Assembly: GCA_038363005.1 (NCBI GenBank)
Contig: JBBQBI010000006.1
Span: 1 to 64,000 of the forward strand
DNA from: JAKOWB01 sp038363005
GTDB lineage: Bacteria; Pseudomonadota; Alphaproteobacteria; Kiloniellales; JACOMY01
Length of the DNA stretch: 64,000 nucleotides
Reading direction: 5' to 3'
The translations under genes were made by a program, and so were the position numbers. The notes under the pieces are model-generated. The model saw only the letters and a program-made list of their open reading frames with translations, had not been told where the DNA came from and searched no databases. The number at the start of each line of letters is the position of its first letter. The stretch's first letter is position 1. Shown in pieces: positions 50,841 to 59,257 of the stretch.

Positions 50841-51848
50841 GTGGGCCTCGACCGCTTTCCGCGCCATCCGCTGACCTTCGGCCCGACGCCACTGGAACCC
50901 CTGCCCCGCCTCTCCGCCCACCTGGGTGGCGCGGTCGAGCTCTGGGCCAAGCGCGAGGACTGCAACTCCGGCCTGGCCTTCGGCGGCAACAAGATCCGCA
51001 AGCTGGAGTACCTGGTGCCCGATATCATCGCCTCAGGCGCCGACACGCTGGTCACCATTGGCGGCGTGCAGTCGAACCACACGCGCCAGGTCGCCGCCGT
51101 GGCCGCCAAGCTGGGCCTCAAGTGTCACCTGGTGCAGGGCTCCTGGGTCGACTGGCCGGACAGCGTCTACGACCGTGTCGGCAACATCCAGCTCAGCCGC
51201 CTGATGGGCGCGGAGATCGCCTTCTCGAAGGAGGACTTCTCGATCGCCATCAAGGGCTCCTGGCAGTCTGCGCTGGAGACCGTCAAGGCGCGCGGCGGCA
51301 AGCCCTATGCGATCCCCGCCGGCGCCTCGGACCACCCCCTGGGCGGCCTGGGCTACGCCGGTTTCTCGCAGGAGCTGGAGCGGCAGGAGCGCGATCTGGG
51401 GTTCCGCTTCGACACGATTCTCACGGCCTCGGGCTCGGCCTCGACCCAGGCCGGCATGATCGCCGGCTTCAAGGCCAGCGGCCGGGCGCAGCAGGTACTG
51501 GGCATCGACATCACCGCGCGGCCGGCCGACACCCGCGCCATGGTGCTGAAGATCGCCCGCCAGACGGCGGAGCAGATCGGCGCGCCGGCCGTCGAGGCCG
51601 CCGACGTGGTGCTGGACGAGGGCTATGCCTACCCGGCCTACGGCATCCCCTCGCCGGAGACGCTGGCGGCCATGCGCCTGGGTGCCAGCCTGGAGGCGCT
51701 GGTCACCGACCCGGTCTACGAGGGCAAGTCACTGCAGGCCCTGATCGACAAGGTGCGGGCGGGAGTCTTCCCGAGGGGCAGCCGCGTGCTCTACGTCCAC
51801 CTCGGCGGCGTGCCGGCCCTCAGCGCCTATTCGGCGCTGTTCAAGTAG
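50841..51848 (+). CDS. acdS: 1-aminocyclopropane-1-carboxylate (ACC) deaminase
   Basis: PLP enzyme of fold type II, 335 aa, close to the usual 338. It converts the ethylene precursor ACC to 2-oxobutyrate and ammonia. Key residues keep their positions: PLP Lys51 (FGGNKIRK), Ser78-Asn79 (VQSNHTRQ), Tyr293-Glu294 (VYEGKS, family Y294/E295) and Leu321 (HLGGVPAL, family L322). Glu and Leu at the last two sites separate ACC deaminase from D-cysteine desulfhydrase. His80 replaces the common Gln80. GTG 50841 is chosen, with AGGAG upstream. No Lrp-type acdR lies nearby. Confidence 0.9.
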   Translation: MGLDRFPRHPLTFGPTPLEPLPRLSAHLGGAVELWAKREDCNSGLAFGGNKIRKLEYLVPDIIASGADTLVTIGGVQSNHTRQVAAVAAKLGLKCHLVQGSWVDWPDSVYDRVGNIQLSRLMGAEIAFSKEDFSIAIKGSWQSALETVKARGGKPYAIPAGASDHPLGGLGYAGFSQELERQERDLGFRFDTILTASGSASTQAGMIAGFKASGRAQQVLGIDITARPADTRAMVLKIARQTAEQIGAPAVEAADVVLDEGYAYPAYGIPSPETLAAMRLGASLEALVTDPVYEGKSLQALIDKVRAGVFPRGSRVLYVHLGGVPALSAYSALFK

Positions 51849-51856
51849 CAAGAGCC

Positions 51857-51877
51857 CCTCTCCCTCAGGGAGAGGGA
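51857..51877. terminator. Hairpin between convergent genes (also REP class 2 core)
   Basis: CCCTCTCCC-TCA-GGGAGAGGG, perfect 9-bp stem, lies 9 nt after the acdS stop and 8 nt before the ABM-type stop. It likely terminates both transcripts. The stem sequence equals that at 38185-38207. Confidence 0.7.
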
Positions 51878-51884
51878 ACGGGCC

Positions 51885-52229
51885 TCACCCATGCGCCGCC
51901 TTGCTGTCGTCCGGCGCCTCGGCACGTTCGGTCAGGCCGTAGTCCCGCAGCACGCTGGCGATGCGCAGGCGATAGTCGCTGAAGACGCCGCCGCGCCCTT
52001 CGGCCTGGGCGGCGCGGTGGTGCTCGCGGTTGCGCCAGGCCTTGATCGCCGCCTCGTCGCGCCAGAAGGAGAGCGACAGCAGCTTGGCCGGATCGGTCAG
52101 GCTCTGGAAACGCTCGACCGAGATGAAGCCCTCCATGGTCTGCAACTCGGCCTTCAGGCCGGCGGCGATGTCCAGGTAGTGGTCCTGGTGGCCCTGGGCC
52201 GGCCAGACCTCGAAGATCACGGCGATCAT
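51885..52229 (-). CDS. Antibiotic biosynthesis monooxygenase (ABM)-type ferredoxin-fold protein
   Basis: A 114-aa dimeric alpha-beta barrel protein. The VIFEVWPAQGHQDHYLDIAAGLKAEL start, MEGFISVERFQSL and LLSLSFWRDEAAIKAWRNREHHRAAQ pattern fit ABM-domain proteins, including haem- or substrate-handling types. It starts on the ATGA overlap with the NIPSNAP gene. The final residues (KAAHG) are polar. Function unknown. Confidence 0.82.
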   Translation of the reverse strand: MIAVIFEVWPAQGHQDHYLDIAAGLKAELQTMEGFISVERFQSLTDPAKLLSLSFWRDEAAIKAWRNREHHRAAQAEGRGGVFSDYRLRIASVLRDYGLTERAEAPDDSKAAHG

Positions 52230-52555
52230 GGCGTCACCAACTCCCCATGCGGTGCGGAGGCCAGCTTCAGGAAGATGCGGTCCTCCCGCAAGATGAACTT
52301 CTCCTGCTGCGCGAAGCGATAGTTCTGCTGCCCCAGCGGGTCGGCACGCAGCCGCGCGCGATAGGCCTCGTAGGCCGCCAGGCTCCCGATGCCATAGACG
52401 CCATAGGCGGTGGTGGCCGAGCCCTCGTGCGGCGCGTAGTAGCCGATCAGCCGCGCGCCGTTGCGCGGGATTGCCTGGCCCCAGGCGCGGGCGTACTGGC
52501 CGAATTCGGCGTGCTTGGTGGGGTCGATCTGGTAGCGGATGAAGCAGGTGATCAT
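52226..52555 (-). CDS. NIPSNAP family protein
   Basis: A 109-aa ferredoxin-like protein: YQIDPTKHAEFGQYARAW, GARLIGYYAPHEG and AYEAYRARLRADPLGQQNY are NIPSNAP blocks. It forms a coupled pair with the ABM-type gene. Such pairs are found in catabolic operons but their role is unknown. It precedes the ABM gene, and the 2OG oxygenase gene ends 74 nt upstream on the same strand. Confidence 0.85.
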   Translation of the reverse strand: MITCFIRYQIDPTKHAEFGQYARAWGQAIPRNGARLIGYYAPHEGSATTAYGVYGIGSLAAYEAYRARLRADPLGQQNYRFAQQEKFILREDRIFLKLASAPHGELVTP

Positions 52556-52629
52556 GGCCTTGTCTCCCTATTGGCGGAGACGAAGTTAGACCGTGGCGCG
52601 GCTTCGATGTTTCGGCCGCGGCCGAAGCG

Positions 52630-53664
52630 TCAAGCCGCCTGCGGCGCGTCGAGCTTGCGCGTGGCGTGCGAACCGAACAGGCGGATCTTCGACAGCACGT
52701 GGTCGGCATAGCGGATCGGCGCACGGTCGTTCGGTGCGCCCTCCTTGAGCAAGGTGGGGATGGGGCGGAGCACCGCGTCGACGTTGGGCTCGAAGAAGAA
52801 GGGGATGGACGGACGGTCCTGCTGCACAGAGATGACGCGGTGCGGCGTTGCCGGCAGGCGCCCGCCGGTCCAGAACTCCAGGCTGTCGCCGAAGTTGACG
52901 TTCAGCGAGCGCGGTACCTTGGGGCTGTCCAGCCAGTCGCCCTCCGGGTCCTGCGCCTGCAGCGCGCCTGGCTGCCACAGCAGGGTCAGCACGCCGCTGT
53001 CGCGGTGCGCCGGGGTCTGCAGGCGGACCTTGCGGCCCTCCACCACGGCCTGCCAGCGCTCCTCGGCATTGTCGTAGGTGAGGTCCGGCCGGTGCGGCGA
53101 CAGCAGGAAACGCAGGGTCGAGGCACCGCCGTCGAAGAAAGGCTCGAAATAGTCCTCGCCCAGCCTCAGGTAGCGGGCGAAGGAACGCATCATCAGGTGG
53201 CCCAGTGCGTCGAGCGCGCGATAGTGCTGTTCGGCCAGGGCGCGGAAGCCCGGCAGCAGAGCCTCCTGCGGCCAGACGTTGGCCTCCAGCAGGTACTGCG
53301 CCACGGCATCGCTGCCCGCTGGCGCCGGCCGGTCCGAGCCAAGGTCCAGGCCTTCGGTGTGCAGCAGCGGCTCGCCGCCGGGGGCTGCCTTCTTGATGTT
53401 GATCATGCCACGATAGTCGTTCGGATTTTCCGGCGCGAACTTGCCGTTCATCAGGCGCCGCTTCTCGGCCGGCGGCAGCGTGAAGACCTTGAGCAGCGCC
53501 GCGATGCGCTCGGGGTCGGTCACGCCCATCACCGGCGCGCCGGTGATCACCAGGAATCCCATGTCCTCGGCCGCACGGCCCAGCGCCTGGTCGGCGGCGT
53601 CACGTGCCGCGCTTGCAGGTGCCATAAGGTCGGTCAGGTCGACGATCTGGATCTTGCGCGCCAT
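52630..53664 (-). CDS. Isopenicillin N synthase-family Fe(II)/2-oxoglutarate oxygenase (second)
   Basis: A 344-aa oxygenase. Iron ligands are His220, Asp222 (PAHRDSG) and His275 (ATPHRVI); Arg284 in RPSIPFFFEP binds the cosubstrate. The N-terminal domain has VDLTDL and YRGMINI, which suggests the DIOX_N branch. It differs from the 29553 enzyme in most of the sequence, so it is not a recent duplicate. It leads the group with NIPSNAP and ABM genes downstream. Confidence 0.88.
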   Translation of the reverse strand: MARKIQIVDLTDLMAPASAARDAADQALGRAAEDMGFLVITGAPVMGVTDPERIAALLKVFTLPPAEKRRLMNGKFAPENPNDYRGMINIKKAAPGGEPLLHTEGLDLGSDRPAPAGSDAVAQYLLEANVWPQEALLPGFRALAEQHYRALDALGHLMMRSFARYLRLGEDYFEPFFDGGASTLRFLLSPHRPDLTYDNAEERWQAVVEGRKVRLQTPAHRDSGVLTLLWQPGALQAQDPEGDWLDSPKVPRSLNVNFGDSLEFWTGGRLPATPHRVISVQQDRPSIPFFFEPNVDAVLRPIPTLLKEGAPNDRAPIRYADHVLSKIRLFGSHATRKLDAPQAA

Positions 53665-53918
53665 GGAACCGGGAACTCCCTCGCAGCGTCAGTGCTTTAG
53701 CAGAGCATGCCGGAAACCCCGGGGACAACGCCGCTGCCTGCGACCGTGCCGCGCCGCGACTGCATGGCAGGGAACGTTATGGGCCATCTGCGGAGGAGGG
53801 CTCGGGGCGCGCCGCATGAAATTCCGACGTGTCACGGCGACGCCACAGCTTCGATGTTAAGCCTCGGTGGCGTCAGACGATTCCACCCGCGGGCATTTGA
53901 CCGTAGGAGTTCCGACTC

Positions 53919-54116
53919 ATGAAACCAACTGAGCCCCAGGCCTTCGTCATCGAGGTGGAGGAGCGCCAGGCCGGCCTGGCATTGCGCCTGGAGCGCGGCT
54001 TCCGCTTCGTCGCCGCCGACCCTGACTTCGCCCTGCTCGACGGCAGCCGCTTCGCCGGCCTGCCGGAGCTGCAGCAGGCCGCCAACCGTCTGGCCCGCGC
54101 CAAGCGCGCGGCTTGA
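53919..54116 (+). CDS. Short hypothetical protein (65 aa)
   Basis: A small soluble protein with mixed charge and no known motif. Support is AGGAG 10 nt upstream of ATG 53919, ordinary codon usage and position in the gap before the epimerase gene. A protein of this kind could be a helix-strand adaptor, but nothing more can be said. Confidence 0.5.
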   Translation: MKPTEPQAFVIEVEERQAGLALRLERGFRFVAADPDFALLDGSRFAGLPELQQAANRLARAKRAA

Positions 54117-54163
54117 CAGGCCGGCGCCGCTGCCCACCCTGACAGCCAGGGAGGGCAAGGTCC

Positions 54164-55177
54164 GTGCAGACGCTCGTCACCGGCGGGGCCGGCTTCATCG
54201 GCCGTCATCTGGTCGCCACGCTGCTGGAGCGCGGGCTGCCGGTGCGCGTGCTCGACACCCAGCCGCGCGGCGCGGTGCCGGAGGCTGTGGAATGGCTGCA
54301 GGGCTCGATCCTGGACGAGGCGCTGCTGGCCCGTGCCCTGGACGGCGTCGAGTGGGTCTTCCACCTGGCGGCCATCCCGCATCTCTGGATCGCCGACAAG
54401 CCGCAGTACGAGCAGGTCAACCACCAGGGCGCACGCCGGGTGCTGCAGGCCGCCGGGCGCGCCGGCGTTCGTCGCTTCGTGCACTGCTCGACCGAGGCGG
54501 TGCTGAGCCGCACCGCGCGCGACGGCGTGGTCGACGGCTCGCTGGACCCCAGCGCCGGCAACCAGCCGGGTCCCTACAGTCGCGCCAAGTGCCTGGCCGA
54601 GCTGGCGGCACTACAGGCGGCACGTGACGGCCTGCCGGTGGTGGTGGCCAGCCCGACGGCGCCGCTGGGCCCCGGCGACACCAGCCTGACACCGCCGACA
54701 CGGATGCTGCTGGACTACCTCAACGGCCGCTACCCGGCCTATCTCGACTGCCTGCTGAACCTGGTCGACGTACGCGATGTGGCCGAGGGACTGCTGTGCA
54801 GCGCGGCGCGTGGGCAGCTCGGGCGGCGCTACCTGCTGGGCGGGCAGAACCTGCACCTGCGCGACCTGCTGGCCCGGCTCAAGACCATGACTGGGCGAGC
54901 CATGCCGCAGAACCGCGTGCCCTACTGGATGGCCTGGGTCGGCACCGCGGTCGGCGAGGCCTGGGCCGACCGCGTCACCCACCGGCCGCCGGCGGCCAGC
55001 CTGAACGGCCTGCGCCTGGTGCGCCGGCCGCTGTTCTATGACAGCAGCCTGGCGGCGGCCGACCTGGACTGGCGCGCCCGGCCGCTGGCCGCGACCCTGG
55101 CCGACGCCATCGCCGATCTGCAGGGCCGCGGACTGCTTACGAGCCCGCCGGCGTCTCGCAGTTCCGGCTCCCGATAG
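54164..55177 (+). CDS. NAD-dependent epimerase/dehydratase
   Basis: Extended SDR of 337 aa. The NAD motif TGGAGFIG is at residues 7-14, the Ser region is FVHCSTEAVLS and the catalytic Tyr-Lys is YSRAKCLAEL. It resembles hopanoid/sugar-nucleotide-type epimerases (VFHLAAIPHLW). GTG 54164 is the start, with GGGAGGG upstream. The 3' end overlaps the convergent beta-helix gene by 41 nt. The substrate is open; surface polysaccharide modification would suit the region. Confidence 0.82.
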   Translation: MQTLVTGGAGFIGRHLVATLLERGLPVRVLDTQPRGAVPEAVEWLQGSILDEALLARALDGVEWVFHLAAIPHLWIADKPQYEQVNHQGARRVLQAAGRAGVRRFVHCSTEAVLSRTARDGVVDGSLDPSAGNQPGPYSRAKCLAELAALQAARDGLPVVVASPTAPLGPGDTSLTPPTRMLLDYLNGRYPAYLDCLLNLVDVRDVAEGLLCSAARGQLGRRYLLGGQNLHLRDLLARLKTMTGRAMPQNRVPYWMAWVGTAVGEAWADRVTHRPPAASLNGLRLVRRPLFYDSSLAAADLDWRARPLAATLADAIADLQGRGLLTSPPASRSSGSR

Positions 55178-57629
55178 CGCCGCTGGTCACCACCGGGTTG
55201 GCGTTGCCGCCGCTGGCCGGATCCTGGAAGAAATTGCCGCCGGCGATCTGCTCGAAATCCGGCGGAAAGCTGTAGGTGAAGTTGCTGCCGTTATCGAGGA
55301 ACAGACGGTCGCCGCCGCTGTTCTGTCGGATGTCGACGCAGAGCGTCGCTGACGGCCACTCGGGGAAGCCGACATAGCCGCGTACCGGTACGGCGAAGAG
55401 GCCGTTGGCGTTGTTGCTGTCAAGGACATTGCGCAGCAGCGTCGCCTCGATCCGCCCGGTGCCATCCATCACCGGATTGCTGTCCAGGTCCACGTCGGTC
55501 GAGCTGGCCCAGAGGATCACCCCGCCGGTGTAGTCGTCGGTTCGCCCGAAGCCGTTGCCGGTGATCACGTTGTCGGCAAGGTAGGCGCGGATCAAGGTGC
55601 CACCCTCCTGCTGCGGCGTGGCTTCGACGTCGACGCCGGCGGCGGCGTGGCCGCTGATGATGTTGCCGCGCAGCACTAGCTCGGTCAGCCCGCCACGGCT
55701 GGTCAGGCCGATGCCGGACTGGCGCAGCGGGTCGAAGTTGCTGCGCGTGCTGTTGTCGATGATTTGGCTGTCCTCGACCAGCACGGCGAAGTCGCCACCG
55801 CCGGCCAGGTGCGCCAGCTCGATGCCGGCCCAACCGTTGCTGTCGATGGTCAGGCGTCGCAGCGCGGCGCCGAAATCTCCGCTGGTCTGGAAGTCGCTCT
55901 GCAGCGCGATGGCCGACTCCGTGTTATCGGCCACCAGCGTGTCCTCGATCGTCAGGTCGAAGCGGCCGCTGCCGGCGACGTGGGTCTCGATACCGTTGCC
56001 CCAGTTGTTGATGAAGCTGCTGCGGCGGATGGCGACCGCCAGGTCGCCGGTTGCAGCGCTGCGCACCTCCAGACAGTCATAGACGCTCTCATCGCCACCG
56101 AACAAGCCGCTGGCCTCGCAATTGCTGTCTTCCAGGGTCACGGTCCCGGTCATGGCGAGCAGATTGAAGCCGCCGCCGCCGTCGTCGTCCGGCGCGGCCA
56201 GCAGGCCGTCGTTGCCGACGACCTGCAGGGCGCGGAACAGGAAGTCGCCGCTGCCGCCCTCGATGGCGATGCCGGAGCCGACGGAGTCGTAGATGCCGAC
56301 GTCGATCATGGTCAGCCCGTTGATTGCGCTGCCATGCACCCCGTTCCCGGCCGCGTTCCTGATATCGAAGCCGGCGGTGTAGTTGCCGTTAGCCAGGCGC
56401 AGCGCGTCGCCGTCGCTGTCGGTCATCACCGGGCGACCCTCCTCCTGGAAGAATTCGCCCAGCAGGATGTCCTTGCCGCCCAGCCGGAAGCTGCGGTCGA
56501 AGGAGCCGCCGATCAGGTACTGCCGGTCCTGCAGCGTGATGCCGTCCTGCTGCTGGTTGGTGGTGCCGTCGCCAACGTGGAAGATGATGACGTCGCCGGG
56601 GCCGGTGGTGCCGGCCTCCGCGCCGGCGTCGGCCAGGGTGTCGAAGGGATGCTCATAGGTCCCGTTGCCGCCGGCCGGCGCCGTGTTGTCGACGTGCCAG
56701 AAGGGGATGGCGTCGCCGCTGCCGTCCTTCAGCGGACCGGTCGAGCCCTTGTCGAAGGCGTCCTCGTGGATCGCCATGAGGGTGCGCCGCTCGATGAAGG
56801 AGACCAGCCGCTCGCCAGTGCCCAGGCCATCCTGGCGATCGCTGCGCTGCGCCGGGCCGCCAAAGGACACCGTCACCCCGACCAGCCCGCTGGTCTCGAA
56901 CAACGTGTCGTAGGACACCCAGCCGTTCAGCGCGATGTTGTCCGACACCTGCCAGTCGAGCTGCGCCCGGCCGCCGACGGCATCGCCGTCGAAGGCACCG
57001 AAGAAGTAATAGAACTCCAGCTTGCCGTAGAGGTCGCTGCCGTCGAACAGCGGCTGGCCCAGAAGCGAGCTGTCGTCGGCGCCAATCGAGAGGTCGAAGC
57101 CCTGCAGCCCCAGGTCCGCCCGGTTGGCCACCAGCAGCGAGTTGCTCTCGAAGCCCACCGCCTCGCAGCGCACGTTCTGCTGCCCCTCGCCGCACAGCAG
57201 GTAGCCGTTGGCCCGGAGGTCGAAGTCCGGTGCCAGGCGTTCCACGCCGAAGTTGCACCAGCGGTACCAGTCGCCGTCCTTGGAGCGCCCGCTCACCCCG
57301 GCATTCACGCCCCAGACCGTGCCGTTCGACCAGTCCGCCCAGCGGTAGCCCAGCGAGGCGTTGTAGGCCCGGTCGCCCTCGAGCAGCTGGTGCCCTTCCA
57401 GGTCGACGAAGGCCATGCCGTTCTCGTAGTCACGATCCAGCGGCAAGCCGGCGAGGCCGCCCAGCGTCAGGTATCCGTCGGTGCCTTCGAATGCCTTCCC
57501 CCCGGCATTCACCTCGAACTTCGAGTTGAAGGGCACCTCGTCCGCGCGAACAGCCTCGCCAACTTGCAGCACACCGGCCAGCGCCAGCAATGCCGCGGCC
57601 GCAATCTGCGGCCACGCCCCCCTATGCAT
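55137..57629 (-). CDS. Secreted beta-helix protein with inverse-autotransporter-like N-terminal barrel
   Basis: An 830-aa exported protein. A signal peptide from ATG 57629 (cleavage near GEAVRADE) is followed by about 300 residues with beta-barrel periodicity and the blocks NASLGYRWADW, VWGVNAGVSG and DFDLRANGYLL, which resemble the inverse autotransporter (IAT-beta) barrel. The rest (about 340-780) is a right-handed beta-helix with short Asx/Gly turns such as SSFINNWGNGIETHVAGSG. It is probably an outer-membrane or surface protein; no adhesin domain was recognised. Near-identical family copies were not seen nearby. Confidence 0.75.
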   Translation of the reverse strand: MHRGAWPQIAAAALLALAGVLQVGEAVRADEVPFNSKFEVNAGGKAFEGTDGYLTLGGLAGLPLDRDYENGMAFVDLEGHQLLEGDRAYNASLGYRWADWSNGTVWGVNAGVSGRSKDGDWYRWCNFGVERLAPDFDLRANGYLLCGEGQQNVRCEAVGFESNSLLVANRADLGLQGFDLSIGADDSSLLGQPLFDGSDLYGKLEFYYFFGAFDGDAVGGRAQLDWQVSDNIALNGWVSYDTLFETSGLVGVTVSFGGPAQRSDRQDGLGTGERLVSFIERRTLMAIHEDAFDKGSTGPLKDGSGDAIPFWHVDNTAPAGGNGTYEHPFDTLADAGAEAGTTGPGDVIIFHVGDGTTNQQQDGITLQDRQYLIGGSFDRSFRLGGKDILLGEFFQEEGRPVMTDSDGDALRLANGNYTAGFDIRNAAGNGVHGSAINGLTMIDVGIYDSVGSGIAIEGGSGDFLFRALQVVGNDGLLAAPDDDGGGGFNLLAMTGTVTLEDSNCEASGLFGGDESVYDCLEVRSAATGDLAVAIRRSSFINNWGNGIETHVAGSGRFDLTIEDTLVADNTESAIALQSDFQTSGDFGAALRRLTIDSNGWAGIELAHLAGGGDFAVLVEDSQIIDNSTRSNFDPLRQSGIGLTSRGGLTELVLRGNIISGHAAAGVDVEATPQQEGGTLIRAYLADNVITGNGFGRTDDYTGGVILWASSTDVDLDSNPVMDGTGRIEATLLRNVLDSNNANGLFAVPVRGYVGFPEWPSATLCVDIRQNSGGDRLFLDNGSNFTYSFPPDFEQIAGGNFFQDPASGGNANPVVTSGAIGSRNCETPAGS

Positions 57630-57813
57630 CCGCCGTCGACCCCCATCGCCGGTGTCGGACGGCCGCCAAACCGCCCGGTATGCAAAACAGACTAAAGTGA
57701 TACTCAAAATGAAAGAAGCCGTGCTGTCTGGGGTGGCTTTTTCGCGCCTTTGGTTTGCTCAGCGACCCCATGCCACGCTACCGCCGCCGGTCGCGCAGTC
57801 CTAGATTGGCACC

Positions 57814-58197
57814 ATGACCAGCTTCATCAGCTTTGCTCAACGCTCCAAGGGAACCGCCATCAAACGCGGCCTCCGGAGCCGTTGCCCCGCCTGTGGCCAG
57901 GCCCCGGCCTTCCGCGGCTACTTGAAGGTGGTCGAGCAGTGCGCCCATTGCCACGAGCCGCTGGGGTTGATCCGCGCCGACGACTTCCCGCCCTACATCA
58001 CCATCCTGCTGGTCGGGCACATCGTCGTGCCGCTGCTGCTGCTGAGCGAGCAGCGCTGGGCCCTGCCGATGTGGACCCAGATGGCGATCTGGCCGGCGGT
58101 CACGCTGCTGCTGACCCTGCTGCTGCTGCGCCCCATCAAGGGCGGTGTGCTGGGCCTGATGTGGGCGCTCAAGCTGCGCGGCGACGAGCAGCACTGA
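57814..58197 (+). CDS. DUF983 family membrane protein
   Basis: A 127-aa protein with an N-terminal zinc-ribbon-like pair CPACG and CAHC, then two hydrophobic helices. The RADDFPPYITILLVGHIVVPLLLL and TMWTQMAIWP blocks are typical of DUF983. Its position before the PqqD-HprK gene (34-nt gap, same strand) hints at a shared operon. Function unknown. Confidence 0.9.
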   Translation: MTSFISFAQRSKGTAIKRGLRSRCPACGQAPAFRGYLKVVEQCAHCHEPLGLIRADDFPPYITILLVGHIVVPLLLLSEQRWALPMWTQMAIWPAVTLLLTLLLLRPIKGGVLGLMWALKLRGDEQH

Positions 58198-58231
58198 GTT
58201 TTCCCGCCGCCGCTGGCATACTCAGCGGCGC

Positions 58232-59257
58232 ATGCCGCCTCCAGATCCCATAGCACTGCCTTTGGCCGAGGGCCTCGTCGTCGCCCATCTCGGTGGCGAT
58301 CGCCTCTTCGCCCTCAACGCGACCGCCCGATTGCTCTGGCCGCTGCGCGCCGCCGGACCCGGCGCCATGGCCGCGGCCCTGGTCGAAAGTTTCGGCCTCT
58401 CACCGGCGGTGGCCGAAACCGATGCCGCCGCAGCCTGGCGCGCCTGGCAGGCAGCCGGCCTGCTGACCGTCGGGCCCGCCCTCACCGTGGCGCTGGCTGG
58501 CCTGACGGTGGGCCTGTCCAGCGACCGCCCCGAGGCACTCGAAGACCTTGCCAGGCTGCTGCCGCAGGCCACCGCGACCGGACCAGACGCGGCACGCCTG
58601 GTCATCCAGGACGGCAGGCTGCTGCAGGATGGCCAGAGCATCGCGGAGCAGCAGGACGAAGACGGCCTGATCGAGCGCCTGCTGGCCGCCCTGGTCGGCA
58701 TCGCTTTCGCCCGCGCACCCTGGCAGGTGGCGCTGCACGCCGCGGCGGTCGCCGACGCACGCGGCGCCCTGCTGCTCGCCGGCCCCTCGGGGAGCGGCAA
58801 GTCCACCCTGGCGGCGGCGCTGGCGGCGGCAGGGTACGACTATCTGTGCGATGACCTGGCGCTGTTGCGGCGGCAAGACCTGATGCTCTGGCCGCTCCCC
58901 CTGCCGCTGGTGCTGAAGGCCGGTTCCTGGCCCTTGCTGCCAGCGCTGGCGCCGCTGCCGTGCCACAGCCGCCTGGGCCAACCGGTGCGCTATTGGCAGC
59001 CGGGCAGGACGGTCACCCTGCCCACGCCGGTCCGTGCGCTGATCCTGCCGCGCCACGAACCCGGCGCCGCCACGACGCTGACGCGCCTGTCGCCCTTCGC
59101 GGCGCTGGAACGGGTGATGCAGGCGCCCGCCCGCCTGCAGCCGCCGCTCGATCCAGCTGCCGTCGCCGCCCTGGTCGCCTGGTTCGAGCGCACGCCTGCC
59201 TGGTCGCTGCGCTTTAGCGACATCGGCGCGGCGCTGCCCCTGCTGCGGGACCTGTGA
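58232..59257 (+). CDS. PqqD-like RRE domain fused to an HprK-like P-loop kinase domain
   Basis: A 341-aa fusion. Residues 1-80 look like PqqD/RiPP recognition elements (VVAHLGGDRLFALNATARLLW...AWQAAGLL). Residues about 160-341 are HPr kinase-like: P-loop GPSGSGKST at 184-192 and DD at 207-208. Such kinases occur in lasso-peptide and related clusters. ATG 58232 has no strong ribosome site. It is coupled by a 4-nt overlap to a nucleotidyltransferase gene and converges on the glycosyltransferase/collagen-like genes. No lasso precursor or cyclase was seen. Confidence 0.82.
   Translation: MPPPDPIALPLAEGLVVAHLGGDRLFALNATARLLWPLRAAGPGAMAAALVESFGLSPAVAETDAAAAWRAWQAAGLLTVGPALTVALAGLTVGLSSDRPEALEDLARLLPQATATGPDAARLVIQDGRLLQDGQSIAEQQDEDGLIERLLAALVGIAFARAPWQVALHAAAVADARGALLLAGPSGSGKSTLAAALAAAGYDYLCDDLALLRRQDLMLWPLPLPLVLKAGSWPLLPALAPLPCHSRLGQPVRYWQPGRTVTLPTPVRALILPRHEPGAATTLTRLSPFAALERVMQAPARLQPPLDPAAVAALVAWFERTPAWSLRFSDIGAALPLLRDL

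Noticed and set aside
50841..51848. D-cysteine desulfhydrase
   Set aside because: The discriminating residues are Glu294 and Leu321, as in ACC deaminase.
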